Assembly (NCBI RefSeq): GCF_000478195.2
Contig: NZ_AUZM01000036.1
Location: forward strand, 1 to 61,784
Reading direction: 5' to 3'
From: Lyngbya aestuarii BL J
Lineage (GTDB): Bacteria > Cyanobacteriota > Cyanobacteriia > Cyanobacteriales > Microcoleaceae
DNA length: 61,784 bases
A model generated the notes under the pieces. That model was given only the letters and a program-made list of their open reading frames with translations. It ran no database searches and had not been told where the DNA came from. The position numbers and the translations under genes are program-made. Shown here piece after piece: positions 8,618 to 18,820 of the stretch. The stretch's first letter is position 1; each line of letters begins with the position of its first letter.

Positions 8618-9958
8618 ATGATGAAAAAATTAAACGTTAAATTAATTCAAGAAGGACTCAAGCTAACAGTTATTAATCTAGTGCTTTTATTTGTCTTTCT
8701 TGAACTGGGTTCTTTGGCGTTCTACTTAATTATAAACAAACAGTTTTTTTATACTCGTGAAAAATCAGAAAACTATCAAGATTTGGGGATTAATTTAGAA
8801 GGGGTGCGAGTCGGAGGAGAATCGATTGTCGAACGTTTACATCCTTTTTTCGGGTTCGTACAAAAACCTGGCCCTGATTTTAGACCGGGTTTTAAATATA
8901 ATAATTATGGGTTTATTACTCCCTATGATTATCCTTTTGAAAAAACAAATGACAATCAAGTTATTGTTGGAGTTTTTGGAGGTTCTGTTGCTTCTAACTA
9001 CTCAATTTATGAAGTCAAAAATAAACTTTTAGAAAAAATCCTTCAGCAAGTTCCCCAATATAAAAATAAGGAAATTATTATTTTGTCTTTTGCAATTGGT
9101 GGATATAAACAACCCCAACAGTTATTAATTTTAAACTATATGTTAGCTCGGGGTCAAAAGTTTGATTTGATTATTAATATTGATGGGTTTAACGAAGTCG
9201 CACTTTCTAATCTTAATAACCAACGTCAACTCGATTTTGCCATGCCAAGTCCCGCTCATATCGAACCTTTAACCGGACTTGCCAATAATAGTTTATCAGA
9301 TAAAGCCCTAAGAACACTGCTAGAAATTAAAGAAAATAAAGAACAGTTAAGTGATAATCTTGAAACGTTACAAGACTGTAAACTTGCATCCTGTAATGCT
9401 ATTATGTCAGTTTACGTTCAAACCTTAGTTAAAAACTATCGAGAAAATCTCCAAAGATTTGAGAGATACAGAAATAAACCTCTAGATGAAGATCAAGAAA
9501 GTGTAATTTTCTTTTATAACCAAGATGAGGTTTTACCGGATGCGGTATTTTTTGAACAAGTGGCTGATTATTGGGCGAAAACCTCTATATTAATGCACCA
9601 AGTTGCAGCCGCTAATAATATTCCTTATTTTCATTTTTTTCAACCGAATCAATATTGGAAAACCAACCGAAAATTTAGCGAAGCGGAAAAGAAAATTGCT
9701 TTCATTGAGTCGAGTCCTTACAAAAAAGGAGTAAAATTTGGCTATCCTTTGTTAATTAAACAAATTGATGAGTTGAAAGCAAATAATATTAATATTTTTA
9801 ATGCCCTAAATATTTTTGATGACGTTGCTGAACCCGTTTATGGAGATAACTGCTGTCACTATAACGCAAGGGGAGAAGAAATTTTTTCAACTTATATTGG
9901 CAGTTCAATTGTGGAGACGTTAACGGATAAATCTTTTGAGGCTAAAACTCAAAATTAA
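8618..9958 (+). CDS. SGNH-hydrolase-like membrane-anchored protein, GGS subtype, copy 2
   Basis: A 446-residue tandem paralogue of the preceding gene. It has an N-terminal membrane helix (residues 15-38), FGGSVAS with S123, GGYKQPQQLLIL, NIDGFNEVALSNLNNQ, and CCHYNARG near the end. The two GGS proteins are similar along their whole length. A 53-bp gap separates it from copy 1, and a poly-A-rich ribosome-binding region precedes the two adjacent ATG codons. It is the last gene of the same-strand SGNH series. Confidence 0.75.
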   Translation: MMKKLNVKLIQEGLKLTVINLVLLFVFLELGSLAFYLIINKQFFYTREKSENYQDLGINLEGVRVGGESIVERLHPFFGFVQKPGPDFRPGFKYNNYGFITPYDYPFEKTNDNQVIVGVFGGSVASNYSIYEVKNKLLEKILQQVPQYKNKEIIILSFAIGGYKQPQQLLILNYMLARGQKFDLIINIDGFNEVALSNLNNQRQLDFAMPSPAHIEPLTGLANNSLSDKALRTLLEIKENKEQLSDNLETLQDCKLASCNAIMSVYVQTLVKNYRENLQRFERYRNKPLDEDQESVIFFYNQDEVLPDAVFFEQVADYWAKTSILMHQVAAANNIPYFHFFQPNQYWKTNRKFSEAEKKIAFIESSPYKKGVKFGYPLLIKQIDELKANNINIFNALNIFDDVAEPVYGDNCCHYNARGEEIFSTYIGSSIVETLTDKSFEAKTQN

Positions 9959-10038
9959 TCAGATAAATGAATTTAAAAATATATTTTGCTGATCTTTATG
10001 TTAACATTTAATAGAGACTAAATATATGATTATTTGAG

Positions 10039-11238
10039 ATGAAAGACCTGGGACAAAGTTTATCAAGCCAATTAGAACTGATTGTTGAACGATGGGTTGA
10101 AGCTGTTCATCGTGATAGAGAAATAGAGAGTGCAAAAGATATTGCATATCAAGCGGTAAAAAATAGTTTACCCGACGTTCTTGCTGAGGTGGCGAGGCTA
10201 CTTTCAAAACAATACTTGGGTGATCAAGAGCAACTAGAAGAAAAAAGTTTACATCATGGATTTGTACGAGCGGAACAGGGGTATGATACAGCAGAAATCA
10301 TGCGAGAATATCGCCTCCTAAGAACGATTATTTTAGATATTTTACATCCGGATTTACTCACAGGTTCAGTTGATGAGGTACTACAAGCTATTAAAATTCT
10401 AGATAGTGTTTTAGATGCAATTATCGCGAATAGTCTAGAGAGTTATATCGAAGCAAGGCTCACTGAACTCCAACAAATGCAAGGTCAATTAACATTAACG
10501 AATCAAGAGCTAACTCGCCTTGTTCAAGTTCAGAAAGACAACCTAGCTTACCTCGCTCATGAACTTAAAACCCCCCTTAATTCAATTATTGGTTATTCTG
10601 ATTTATTAATTCGAGAACAACAAAAGCGCTTAAAGTCTCAAGATAAAGTCACAGCTACTAACCTAGATTCAATTGAACGGGTACTTCGCAATGGACGACT
10701 GCTTTTAAAAATCATTAATGATGCGTTAGAAATCTCACGTTATGATCAGGGGTGTATGCAACTCAACTTAGAAAGAATTAATGTGGGTTCTTTGATTGAA
10801 GAAATTATAGAAGAAGGATTAAAACCCCAAGCGAAAGCGAAAGAACTTGAAATTTTTATCGATGTTAAACTTGCTCCCTTACAAGTTCTTACTGATCCAC
10901 TTCGTATCCAACAACTGATTAATAATTTAGTCACTAATGCTATTAAGTATACAAAAGAAGGAAATATTACCGTGATTTGTCAGCAACTTAATCAGCAAGA
11001 ATGGTCTATTGTAGTTTCCGATACAGGAATTGGGATTTCCGAAGAAAATAAAGTTAATATTTTTGAGTCTTATTTTCAAGTCGATCCGATTGACAATCCT
11101 CTAGAAAGTATAGGCTTAGGACTAGCAATTGTGAGTCTAGTTGTCAGATTGTTTAAAGGAAAAGTTCAGGTAAATTCAACAGTAGGAGAAGGATCTGTTT
11201 TTACAATTACATTACCTTTTATTTTAGAAAAAAACTAA
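10039..11238 (+). CDS. Cytoplasmic sensor histidine kinase with RsbRD-like N-terminal domain
   Basis: This 399-residue protein has no membrane segment. Residues 1-150 form an all-helical domain resembling the RsbRD N-terminal sensor (ERWVEAVHRDREIESAKD, HGFVRAEQGYD). A short coiled coil leads to a HisKA domain with the phospho-acceptor in LAHELKTPLNSIIGYSD (H174). The HATPase domain shows N box LVTNAIKYTKEG, G1 VSDTGIGIS and G2 GLGLAIV. No response regulator is adjacent. It lies 80 bp after the fourth SGNH gene on the same strand, so it may sense a condition relevant to the island; that link is inference. Confidence 0.88.
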   Translation: MKDLGQSLSSQLELIVERWVEAVHRDREIESAKDIAYQAVKNSLPDVLAEVARLLSKQYLGDQEQLEEKSLHHGFVRAEQGYDTAEIMREYRLLRTIILDILHPDLLTGSVDEVLQAIKILDSVLDAIIANSLESYIEARLTELQQMQGQLTLTNQELTRLVQVQKDNLAYLAHELKTPLNSIIGYSDLLIREQQKRLKSQDKVTATNLDSIERVLRNGRLLLKIINDALEISRYDQGCMQLNLERINVGSLIEEIIEEGLKPQAKAKELEIFIDVKLAPLQVLTDPLRIQQLINNLVTNAIKYTKEGNITVICQQLNQQEWSIVVSDTGIGISEENKVNIFESYFQVDPIDNPLESIGLGLAIVSLVVRLFKGKVQVNSTVGEGSVFTITLPFILEKN

Positions 11239-11308
11239 TTTTGTCTTCTATTTTTAAAGAAAAATAATTAACATATCCAACTCTCTATTTGAGTAAAATG
11301 ATATTAAA

Positions 11309-12385
11309 TTATTTTAGTTGATTTGGATATTTTTCTAAAATATTTCTAAATAAAACTTCTGCGGCGAGTTGATTTCCCGCAATATTCCAGTGAGTATCGT
11401 TGGGTTTGTAGAGTCGGGTTTGACGGGAAGCGGAGATAAATTCATCCATTAAATCAATGTATTCAATATTATTTTCTTGAAAGGTTTCTTTTAACATTCG
11501 GTTGGGAAGTCGAAAATCCAACTTATCAGGATCATCTGAATCAAACATTTTGACTATTTTTGATTGTAATTTTTGATTGACTTGAACTTCATCGGGAATA
11601 ATCACTACCACTAACTTAATATTGCGATAGTCGCAGATTTCTTTAATTTTGAGAATATCACTCACCGCATCTTTCACGTATCCCTCAAAGATGTCATCCG
11701 CCGGATTTTTAACGAACATATTACTTTTATTTTTGGTATCGTTTAAATAAAATTCATCGTTGTGGGTTGGTGCATTGTCAATGTATATTAAACTATTACT
11801 AGGATTAAAAACTAATCCTTCGTATTGGGTTTGAAGTTTAATTAGCGATCGCACAAAAGAAATCACATAAGACTTATCCCATTGTCGTTCTTTGGCTTTG
11901 AATTGATTATCCATAAAATCATTGCCAATATAAAAGGAAAGTAACACCATATCCGGTTGAACTTCTAGCCCTTCATTGACTAACAAAGAGAGATAATCTT
12001 TTGGCCCCATTCCAGGAATTCCCATATTAATCAATTCAATTTGTTGATTGTTTTGATTGAGTTTTTCTTCTAACAATGTGAGATAATTGTATGGGTAGGG
12101 AACAATTCCAAAGCTGAAAGAATCGCCAATTCCAATAATTCGATAAACGCCCTCGGGTTTTTCTGCGGTAAATTCCACATCTTTAAAGCCTTTGGAATTT
12201 AACGTAAAGTTAAAATCTTGAGAGTTGGGTTTTCCTCGCCAACGGTTGTAGGAACGGTCTGTAAATAGGAAGGTAGGGTTAATTTTGTGGTAAATTCTGA
12301 AGGTAATTTCTGATAAAATTAAAGTGATTGTGGTGATGATTAAGGTTTGGAGAAAGAAAGATTTAACTTGTTTGAGTTTAAGCAT
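11309..12385 (-). CDS. Membrane-anchored SGNH/GDSL hydrolase, copy 5
   Basis: This 358-residue protein has a signal anchor at residues 9-27. It has the fullest catalytic set of the six hydrolases here: GIGDSF (S89), INMGIPGMGPKDYL, YIGND (N155) and NDTHWNIAGNQLA with the Asp-x-His pair. It probably acts on the outer face of the plasma membrane. It points towards the histidine kinase (convergent) and lies 26 bp downstream of the next SGNH gene on its own strand, forming a two-gene operon. Confidence 0.86.
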   Translation of the reverse strand: MLKLKQVKSFFLQTLIITTITLILSEITFRIYHKINPTFLFTDRSYNRWRGKPNSQDFNFTLNSKGFKDVEFTAEKPEGVYRIIGIGDSFSFGIVPYPYNYLTLLEEKLNQNNQQIELINMGIPGMGPKDYLSLLVNEGLEVQPDMVLLSFYIGNDFMDNQFKAKERQWDKSYVISFVRSLIKLQTQYEGLVFNPSNSLIYIDNAPTHNDEFYLNDTKNKSNMFVKNPADDIFEGYVKDAVSDILKIKEICDYRNIKLVVVIIPDEVQVNQKLQSKIVKMFDSDDPDKLDFRLPNRMLKETFQENNIEYIDLMDEFISASRQTRLYKPNDTHWNIAGNQLAAEVLFRNILEKYPNQLK

Positions 12386-12411
12386 TTTGATTGAAATTAT
12401 TTTAAAAGAAG

Positions 12412-13638
12412 TTATTTGGAAGCGGAAGGTTTAACTAAAGACTGAAAGTAATTATCTGTTTTCGGTCGCAAATTATCAAACAAAATATCAGCCGCGAGTT
12501 GATTTCCCGCCGAGTTCCAATGGGGTTCTTGAAGTAGATATAAATGCTGTTTTTTTTGTTCGGCTTTGAACCGTTCTAAAAAGTCAATATAAGCAATATT
12601 TTCGGCTTCTAAATGTTGTTTGAGAATATCTTGCATACAGGTCACTTGATACTTTTCGGGCTTCAGGTTAAATTCTTCAATAATTTGATTAAACAGCTTA
12701 GGGTTCACCTGAAATTCATCAGGATAAATTGCGACAACAAACTGAATATTTTTTTCTTGTAGAATCCGATTCATTTCTGAAATAGCATTGAGAATATAGT
12801 TAATATTTTTATCTCTTTCTCCTTCTGCTAAGTCATGTTTTCGGCAAAAACTCAAGCGACTTTTCTCAACTTCTAAAAACGTTTCTAAGGAAAGAATCCC
12901 CGGAGACTGTTCAACAGTAGAGTTATAATTTTGAGTAACAAGTTGAGGAGTTGAAGAAGCAATTAACGTTTCCCCAGACTCTAACGCTTGTTGAGATTTT
13001 GCGGCTTCTTGAAAGATTTTATATTTTTGTTGGATAAATAGCCATAACCTTGACTGTCCGATAATCGGATAACCAAAGATAACCAATTCTTCCCGTTTAT
13101 CAATATCAATATAAATATCATTCACAATAATTCGCTTACGGTGGGGATCAGCATCAATAAAATCATTTCCGACAAAAAACCCCAAAACTACTAAATCCGG
13201 ATGATATTGCAAACCGAACTTTTTCAACATTTCCAACTGTTCCCCCGTATGGGTTCCCGGATAACCCGTATTAATCACTTCAACTTGATCAATACCATAA
13301 TATTCTGTAAACTGATTCTCTAACAATGTCGTGTAATTTTCCTCTTTTCCCCCTGCCCAATTAAAAGAATCACTAACAACTAACATCCGAAATTTACCCG
13401 CTTCCCTTTCTAACGGATAATCTTTATCATTGAAACCAAATTGATTGTTTCCATTGGCATAGGGACGAATTTTAAAGCCCAAATCTTGATCGTATTGATA
13501 CAACCCTTTAAACAAATAAGGTTCTAAAACAATCATCAAAACTTCCACCAAAACCAACGGTACAACCGTCCAACAAAATAGTAAAATTAAAGTTTGACGA
13601 ATTTGTTTAAAAGAAAGTGACTTGAGTAATTTTAACAT
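12412..13638 (-). CDS. Membrane-anchored SGNH/GDSL hydrolase, copy 6
   Basis: A 408-residue protein with an N-terminal membrane helix (about 17-37). The nucleophile block is VVSDSF (S91), so Gly is replaced by Ser. Other blocks are NTGYPGTHTGEQL, FVGND, and EPHWNSAGNQLAADIL with Glu at the Asp position. A longer central insertion (about residues 190-250) separates it from copy 5. It is first in the minus-strand pair. Confidence 0.85.
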   Translation of the reverse strand: MLKLLKSLSFKQIRQTLILLFCWTVVPLVLVEVLMIVLEPYLFKGLYQYDQDLGFKIRPYANGNNQFGFNDKDYPLEREAGKFRMLVVSDSFNWAGGKEENYTTLLENQFTEYYGIDQVEVINTGYPGTHTGEQLEMLKKFGLQYHPDLVVLGFFVGNDFIDADPHRKRIIVNDIYIDIDKREELVIFGYPIIGQSRLWLFIQQKYKIFQEAAKSQQALESGETLIASSTPQLVTQNYNSTVEQSPGILSLETFLEVEKSRLSFCRKHDLAEGERDKNINYILNAISEMNRILQEKNIQFVVAIYPDEFQVNPKLFNQIIEEFNLKPEKYQVTCMQDILKQHLEAENIAYIDFLERFKAEQKKQHLYLLQEPHWNSAGNQLAADILFDNLRPKTDNYFQSLVKPSASK

Positions 13639-13697
13639 AGACTTCAGGACAGCAAATCATTCAGTGTTTATACAAAATCAATCTTACATTTAAAATT

Positions 13698-15026
13698 TTA
13701 AGGCTGTAAATTTGTTGGCATTCGGTCTAAAACAATCGGCATTACCAACACTTTATCCACCCGATTTCCATCCATATCAACCACCTCAATTCTCAACCCA
13801 TTCCATTCAAAATGATCCGCTACCGAAGGAATTCGACTCAAATGAGTAATCACAAAACCGCCAACCGTATGATAACTTCCTCGAGACTGTTGGGCAAACC
13901 TTTCTAATTTAAATAATTTAAAAAAGTCCTCAACCGCTAACATTCCATCCAACAACCAAGATCCATCTTCGCGCTGAATCACTTGCGGTTCATCCAAATG
14001 ATCAACTGCGGGAATATCACCGACCAATTCTAACAAAATATCATTCAATGTTACTAACCCTTGAATCACCCCATATTCATCGACAATTATCCCGAGATGG
14101 GTTCCGGTTTGTTTGAACATTTCCAAAATTTTTAACACCGAAGTGCTTTCGGGAACAAACAAAGGACGTCGCAACGGACGAGTTAAATCTAGGGGATGAT
14201 TTAATAAGGTTTGAGATAATAAATCCGTCACCCGGACAAACCCCAATACATTATCTAAACCCCCCTGACAAACTAACACTCTAGTATAAGAACTATTATT
14301 CAGTTTGTGGCGATTTTGTTCGGGAGTTTCTTCTAAATCCAACCAAACCACTTCCGGCCGAGGTGTCATTAAACGATGCACCGGACGATCTCCCAATTGA
14401 AACACCCGATCTACAATATTTTGTTCGGCTTCTTCGACAATCCCCGATTGTGTACCTTGTTCGATTAACACCTTAATTTCTTCTTCGGTGACTTGCGGTT
14501 CATTCGGAACTTCACTGCCCAACAAATGTAAAATCAACTCTGTCGAACTACTCAGCAAATAAACCACCGGAGAGGCGACCGTAGATAAACATCTCATCGG
14601 TTTAGCAACCATTGTAGCAATCCGTTCAGGGTGATTTAAGGCTAACCGTTTCGGTACCAATTCCCCTAAAATCAAAGACAAATAAGCAATAAAACAAACC
14701 ACAATCCCCAAACTAATTGCCTCACTATACGGCGCCAAAACAGAAATTTTATCCAGTTTTCCAGCGAGTTTCTCCGCTAACGTTGTCCCCCCAAACGCCC
14801 CGGCTAAAATCCCAATTAACGTAATCCCCACTTGAACCGTCGATAAAAAGCGATTCGGTGTATTCGCCAATTCTAGGGCGGTGTGGGCTTTTTTGTTTCC
14901 CGCATTCGCTAACTGTTGCAAACGCACCCGACGAGATGAGACAATAGCAATCTCAGACATGGCAAATACACCATTCGCCAAAACCAACAACAGTAAAATT
15001 AAAATTTCATTAAAGACCGCAAGCAT
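13698..15026 (-). CDS. Hemolysin-C/CNNM-family protein (DUF21, CBS pair, CorC_HlyC domain)
   Basis: From the ATG at 15026 this gives 442 residues. The 24-residue upstream extension has no family match, so I prefer the internal start MLAVFNEILIL. It has a DUF21 membrane domain with about four helices (residues 1-190), a pair of CBS domains (RLMTPRPEVVWLDLEETPEQ and VDEYGVIQGLVTLNDILLEL) and a C-terminal CorC/HlyC domain (LDGMLAVEDFFKLF). The family is linked to Mg/Co efflux or divalent-cation homeostasis. It is divergent from mfd with a 74-bp shared promoter region. Confidence 0.9.
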   Translation of the reverse strand: MLAVFNEILILLLLVLANGVFAMSEIAIVSSRRVRLQQLANAGNKKAHTALELANTPNRFLSTVQVGITLIGILAGAFGGTTLAEKLAGKLDKISVLAPYSEAISLGIVVCFIAYLSLILGELVPKRLALNHPERIATMVAKPMRCLSTVASPVVYLLSSSTELILHLLGSEVPNEPQVTEEEIKVLIEQGTQSGIVEEAEQNIVDRVFQLGDRPVHRLMTPRPEVVWLDLEETPEQNRHKLNNSSYTRVLVCQGGLDNVLGFVRVTDLLSQTLLNHPLDLTRPLRRPLFVPESTSVLKILEMFKQTGTHLGIIVDEYGVIQGLVTLNDILLELVGDIPAVDHLDEPQVIQREDGSWLLDGMLAVEDFFKLFKLERFAQQSRGSYHTVGGFVITHLSRIPSVADHFEWNGLRIEVVDMDGNRVDKVLVMPIVLDRMPTNLQP

Positions 15027-15100
15027 TTTATAATTCCCCAATAACAAATCGCTAAATTCTCTAAAATGGTAAGAACGACAACACCATTCCTGAAGCATCT

Positions 15101-18100
15101 ATGACATTTTCTGCGATTGTTCGGGCGACTGCGCGATCGCCGTTGACCCGCGAACTCCTGACTAAACTCAATCAACATCAATCACTTTACCTTAACGGGG
15201 TTCCCCGCTTACCGAAAGGATTGGTCGCCTCCGCCCTCGCCCAAGAAGCCGGACTGAATTTGTTTGTGGTCACTGCAACCCTCGAAGAAGCGGGACGCTG
15301 GTCAGCCCAACTCGAAGCAATGGGTTGGTCTTTGGTTCATTTTTATCCGACGTCAGAAGGTTCGCCCTATGATCCCTCTTTCTCCGAAGAAATGATTTGG
15401 GGACAAATGCAGGTACTCGCAGATTTAGTCAACCCCGACGCCCGTGAAAAAGCCGCAGACAAAAAAAGCGCGGAAAATGGGAAAATTGCGATCGTCGCCA
15501 CGGAACGATCGCTACAACCCCATCTTCCCCCCGTTGAGGATTTTCAACCCTATTGTCTGACTCTCAAACAAGGAACAACTCAAGACTCCAAACAACTCGA
15601 TGAACAACTCGCAACTCTCGGTTATGAACGGGTTTCGTTGGTCGAAACTGAAGGTCAATGGAGTCGTCGGGGCGATATTGTTGATATTTTTCCCGTCGCG
15701 GCTGAACTCCCCGTTCGGTTAGAATGGTTTGGGGATGAACTCGAACGCATTCGCGAATTTGACCCCACAACTCAGCGATCGCTAGACAAAATCCCCCAAT
15801 TAGTTCTCACCCCCACCGATTTTACCCCCTGGGGAATTGGAACCGAAAACTGGAAAATTGACAAACCCGCCTCGTTACTTGATTATTTATCCGAACTGAC
15901 TTTAGTTGCTGTTGATGAACCCGATCAATGTGCGGCGCATGGCGATCGCTGGTATGATCACATCGAACAGAGTTTATCGGAAGAACAAGATTCAAACCCA
16001 TATCCCCAACTCCATCGTCCGTTTAGCGACTCTTTAGCCGATATTTCCGCCCACTTTGATCGCCTCTACCTCTCGGAACTCACCGAAGTTCACCCTTCTC
16101 CCCTGGTTGCAGGTTCGCCCAGTCTCAACCTGTCGAGTCGCCCCGTCCCCATTACACCTCATCAATTTGCCAAACTCGCCGATCTGATCCGCCAAGAACG
16201 AAATCGCCATTTTTCGATCTTTCTGGTTTCAGCCCAACCTAGTCGATCTGTAGCCCTCCTCTCTGAACACGACTGTCCATCCAAATTTGTTCCCAACCCC
16301 CGCGACTATCCCGCCATTGATGGGTTAATCAAAGATACCCCCGTCGCCCTCAAATATACCGGACTGGCTGAACTCGAAGGCTTTATTTTACCGACTTTGC
16401 GGGTCGTTGTCATTACTGATCGAGAGTTTTATGGTCAACATTCCCTCGCCACTCCTAGCTACATCCGCAAACGGCGTCGGGCGGCGTCTAAACAAGTTGA
16501 CCCGAATAAACTCCGTCCGGGGGATTATGTGGTTCATCGTCAGCATGGAATTGGCAAGTTTTTAAAGTTAGAAAGTCTGACAATTAATAACGAAACTCGC
16601 GATTATTTAGTCGTTCAATATGGAGATGGGTTATTGCGAGTTGCAGCCGATCAAGTCGGAACCTTATCGCGGTTTAGAAGTACAGGGGCGAAAGTTCCCC
16701 AACTCAATAAACTCTCGGGTAAATCTTGGGAGAAAACGAAAAATAAAGTTCAAAAAGCGATTAAAAAGTTGGCGGTTGATCTCCTCAAACTCTACGCCCA
16801 ACGCGCCCAACAAACGGGTTATAACTATCCCCTCGATACACCTTGGCAACAGGAACTTGAAGATTCTTTCCCCTATCAACCCACGCCCGATCAACTCAAA
16901 TCAACCCAAGACGTGAAACGGGATATGGAAGCCGAACGTCCGATGGATCGTTTAGTGTGTGGAGATGTTGGGTTTGGGAAAACAGAAGTCGGAATTCGGG
17001 CAATCTTTAAAGCAGTAACAGCCGGAAAACAAGTGGCATTTCTCGCCCCAACTACCATTTTAACTCAACAACATTATCACACCATCAAAGAACGATTTGC
17101 CCCCTATCCCATCGAAATTGCCTTATTAAACCGCTTCCGAACCGCCAGCGAAAAGAAAGAAATTCAACAACGGTTAATAACGGGCGAAATTGATATTATT
17201 GTCGGCACCCATTCGATTCTCAGCAAAACCATTCAATTCAAAGATTTAGGACTCTTAGTCGTAGACGAAGAACAACGATTTGGAGTTAATCAAAAGGAAA
17301 AAATTAAAACCCTCAAAACTCATGTCGATGTTCTTACCTTAACCGCCACGCCCATTCCCCGAACTTTATATATGGCGCTGTCAGGTATCCGAGAAATGAG
17401 TTTAATTACCACACCCCCACCCTCTCGTCGCCCGATTAAAACCCATTTATCTCCCTACAATGACGAAACCATTCGCACTGCTATTCGTCAAGAATTAGAT
17501 CGCGGCGGACAGGTTTTTTATGTCGTTCCTCGAATCGAAGGGATAGAGGAAAAATCAGCTAGAATTCGCGAAATGGTGCCGAGTGCAAGGATAGCTACCG
17601 CTCATGGACAAATGAATGCAGCAGAATTAGAATCAATTATGCTGACCTTTAATGCTGGAGAAGCGGAAATATTAGTCTGTACAACCATCATCGAATCGGG
17701 GTTAGATATTCCTCGGGTGAATACCATTTTAATCGAAGATGCTCATCGGTTTGGTTTGGCTCAATTGTATCAGTTAAGAGGTCGAGTTGGGCGATCGGGA
17801 GTACAAGCCCATGCCTGGTTATTTTACCCCGTCACCGCAGATGGACGGGCGGCATTATCCGACGACGCCCGCAAACGATTAAGGGCTATTCAAGAGTTTA
17901 CCCAGTTAGGTTCCGGTTATCAACTGGCGATGAGAGACTTAGAAATTCGCGGCGCCGGTGATATACTCGGGGCAGAACAATCGGGTCAAATGGATGTGAT
18001 CGGGTTTGATTTGTATACCGAGATGTTGGAAGAATCAATTCGAGAAATTAAAGGTCAAGAAATCCCGCAAGTTGATGATACTCAAATTGATCTGAATCTG

Positions 18101-18559
18101 ACTGCTTTTATTCCTTCTGATTATATTCCCGATATTGATCAAAAAATGAGTGCTTATCGAGAAGTGGCGTCTTGTAGTAGTCGGGATGAATTAGCAAGAT
18201 TAGAAGAAGATTGGTGCGATCGCTATGGCCCAATACCAACACCCGCCCAACAGTTAATTCGGGTGATGGAACTCAAACAAATTGCCAAAAATCTGGGCTT
18301 TTCTCGGATTAAACCGGATACGGAAAATAAACAGCATATTCTCCTGGAAACTCCGATGGAAGAACCCGCTTGGAATTTACTCAAGGAAAAGCTACCCTCT
18401 CATCTCCATTCTCGGTTTGTCTACAGCAAAGGAAAAGTCACTGTCAGGGGTTTGGGGGTGATGAATGCCAGCAAACAACTTGAATCTTTAATCGAATGGT
18501 TGGATAAAATGCAGGATGTTCTCAGTGAAAAGCAAGAGGAAGTGTTGACCGTCGGTTGA
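15101..18559 (+). CDS. mfd: Transcription-repair coupling factor Mfd
   Basis: This 1152-residue protein has all Mfd modules in order. A UvrB-like N-terminal region (residues 1-330) binds UvrA. An RNA polymerase-interacting CarD-like domain (about 470-530, [18 protein letters not shown]) follows. The translocase then has Walker [10 protein letters not shown] near 621-629, the DEEQ box near 720 and TATPIPRTL. The TRG motif region ([17 protein letters not shown]) and a C-terminal regulatory domain complete it. Mfd removes RNA polymerase stalled at DNA damage and recruits UvrA. Length is normal and no defect is seen. Confidence 0.97.
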   Translation: MTFSAIVRATARSPLTRELLTKLNQHQSLYLNGVPRLPKGLVASALAQEAGLNLFVVTATLEEAGRWSAQLEAMGWSLVHFYPTSEGSPYDPSFSEEMIWGQMQVLADLVNPDAREKAADKKSAENGKIAIVATERSLQPHLPPVEDFQPYCLTLKQGTTQDSKQLDEQLATLGYERVSLVETEGQWSRRGDIVDIFPVAAELPVRLEWFGDELERIREFDPTTQRSLDKIPQLVLTPTDFTPWGIGTENWKIDKPASLLDYLSELTLVAVDEPDQCAAHGDRWYDHIEQSLSEEQDSNPYPQLHRPFSDSLADISAHFDRLYLSELTEVHPSPLVAGSPSLNLSSRPVPITPHQFAKLADLIRQERNRHFSIFLVSAQPSRSVALLSEHDCPSKFVPNPRDYPAIDGLIKDTPVALKYTGLAELEGFILPTLRVVVITDREFYGQHSLATPSYIRKRRRAASKQVDPNKLRPGDYVVHRQHGIGKFLKLESLTINNETRDYLVVQYGDGLLRVAADQVGTLSRFRSTGAKVPQLNKLSGKSWEKTKNKVQKAIKKLAVDLLKLYAQRAQQTGYNYPLDTPWQQELEDSFPYQPTPDQLKSTQDVKRDMEAERPMDRLVCGDVGFGKTEVGIRAIFKAVTAGKQVAFLAPTTILTQQHYHTIKERFAPYPIEIALLNRFRTASEKKEIQQRLITGEIDIIVGTHSILSKTIQFKDLGLLVVDEEQRFGVNQKEKIKTLKTHVDVLTLTATPIPRTLYMALSGIREMSLITTPPPSRRPIKTHLSPYNDETIRTAIRQELDRGGQVFYVVPRIEGIEEKSARIREMVPSARIATAHGQMNAAELESIMLTFNAGEAEILVCTTIIESGLDIPRVNTILIEDAHRFGLAQLYQLRGRVGRSGVQAHAWLFYPVTADGRAALSDDARKRLRAIQEFTQLGSGYQLAMRDLEIRGAGDILGAEQSGQMDVIGFDLYTEMLEESIREIKGQEIPQVDDTQIDLNLTAFIPSDYIPDIDQKMSAYREVASCSSRDELARLEEDWCDRYGPIPTPAQQLIRVMELKQIAKNLGFSRIKPDTENKQHILLETPMEEPAWNLLKEKLPSHLHSRFVYSKGKVTVRGLGVMNASKQLESLIEWLDKMQDVLSEKQEEVLTVG

Positions 18560-18820
18560 TTTTCTGGTTGGGGCTAGACAATTATGCGATCGCTGTTTTA
18601 TTATGTCTGTAGTTAGATTTTTCGCGAACCTAAGCGGAGGCAAAAACCCCAGGGGGTTCACGAAAATCGCCAGAACCTCGACAAATGAATAGTTTCAACG
18701 TTTCAATCTTTGGAAAAGATGTCGGAGTCGGGAAATTTTGAGGGCTGAAATGAACCTAATTTTGAGGTTCACGAAAATCGGTTCTAGAATTCCCTCCCAG
18801 ACTCAGTTTCAATCGGCGGA
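18560..18820 (+). promoter_or_regulatory. CRISPR leader region
   Basis: The 261 bp between the mfd stop and the first CRISPR repeat carry no gene. I call it the leader because perfect repeats lie next to it and the degenerate repeats are at the far end. It holds a 15-bp direct repeat GGTTCACGAAAATCG (18655-18669 and 18766-18780). A near copy lies in inverted orientation at about 18619-18630 (TTTTTCGCGAACC). Two antisense copies of the repeat end (GTTTCAATC at 18700-18708 and 18806-18814) are also present. The direct repeats could be motifs for adaptation or transcription; that is inference. Confidence 0.7.
18700..18718 (-). other. Antisense contracted CRISPR-repeat-like sequence in the leader
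   Basis: Read on the minus strand, this is CTTTTCCAAAGATTGAAAC. It equals the first ten bases of the array repeat (with one extra T) joined directly to its last eight, without the central hairpin. It therefore looks like a repeat that lost its stem-loop and lies in reverse orientation 100 bp before the array. It could be a decayed repeat, an anti-repeat, or coincidence; the match of both ends makes chance less likely. Confidence 0.5.
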
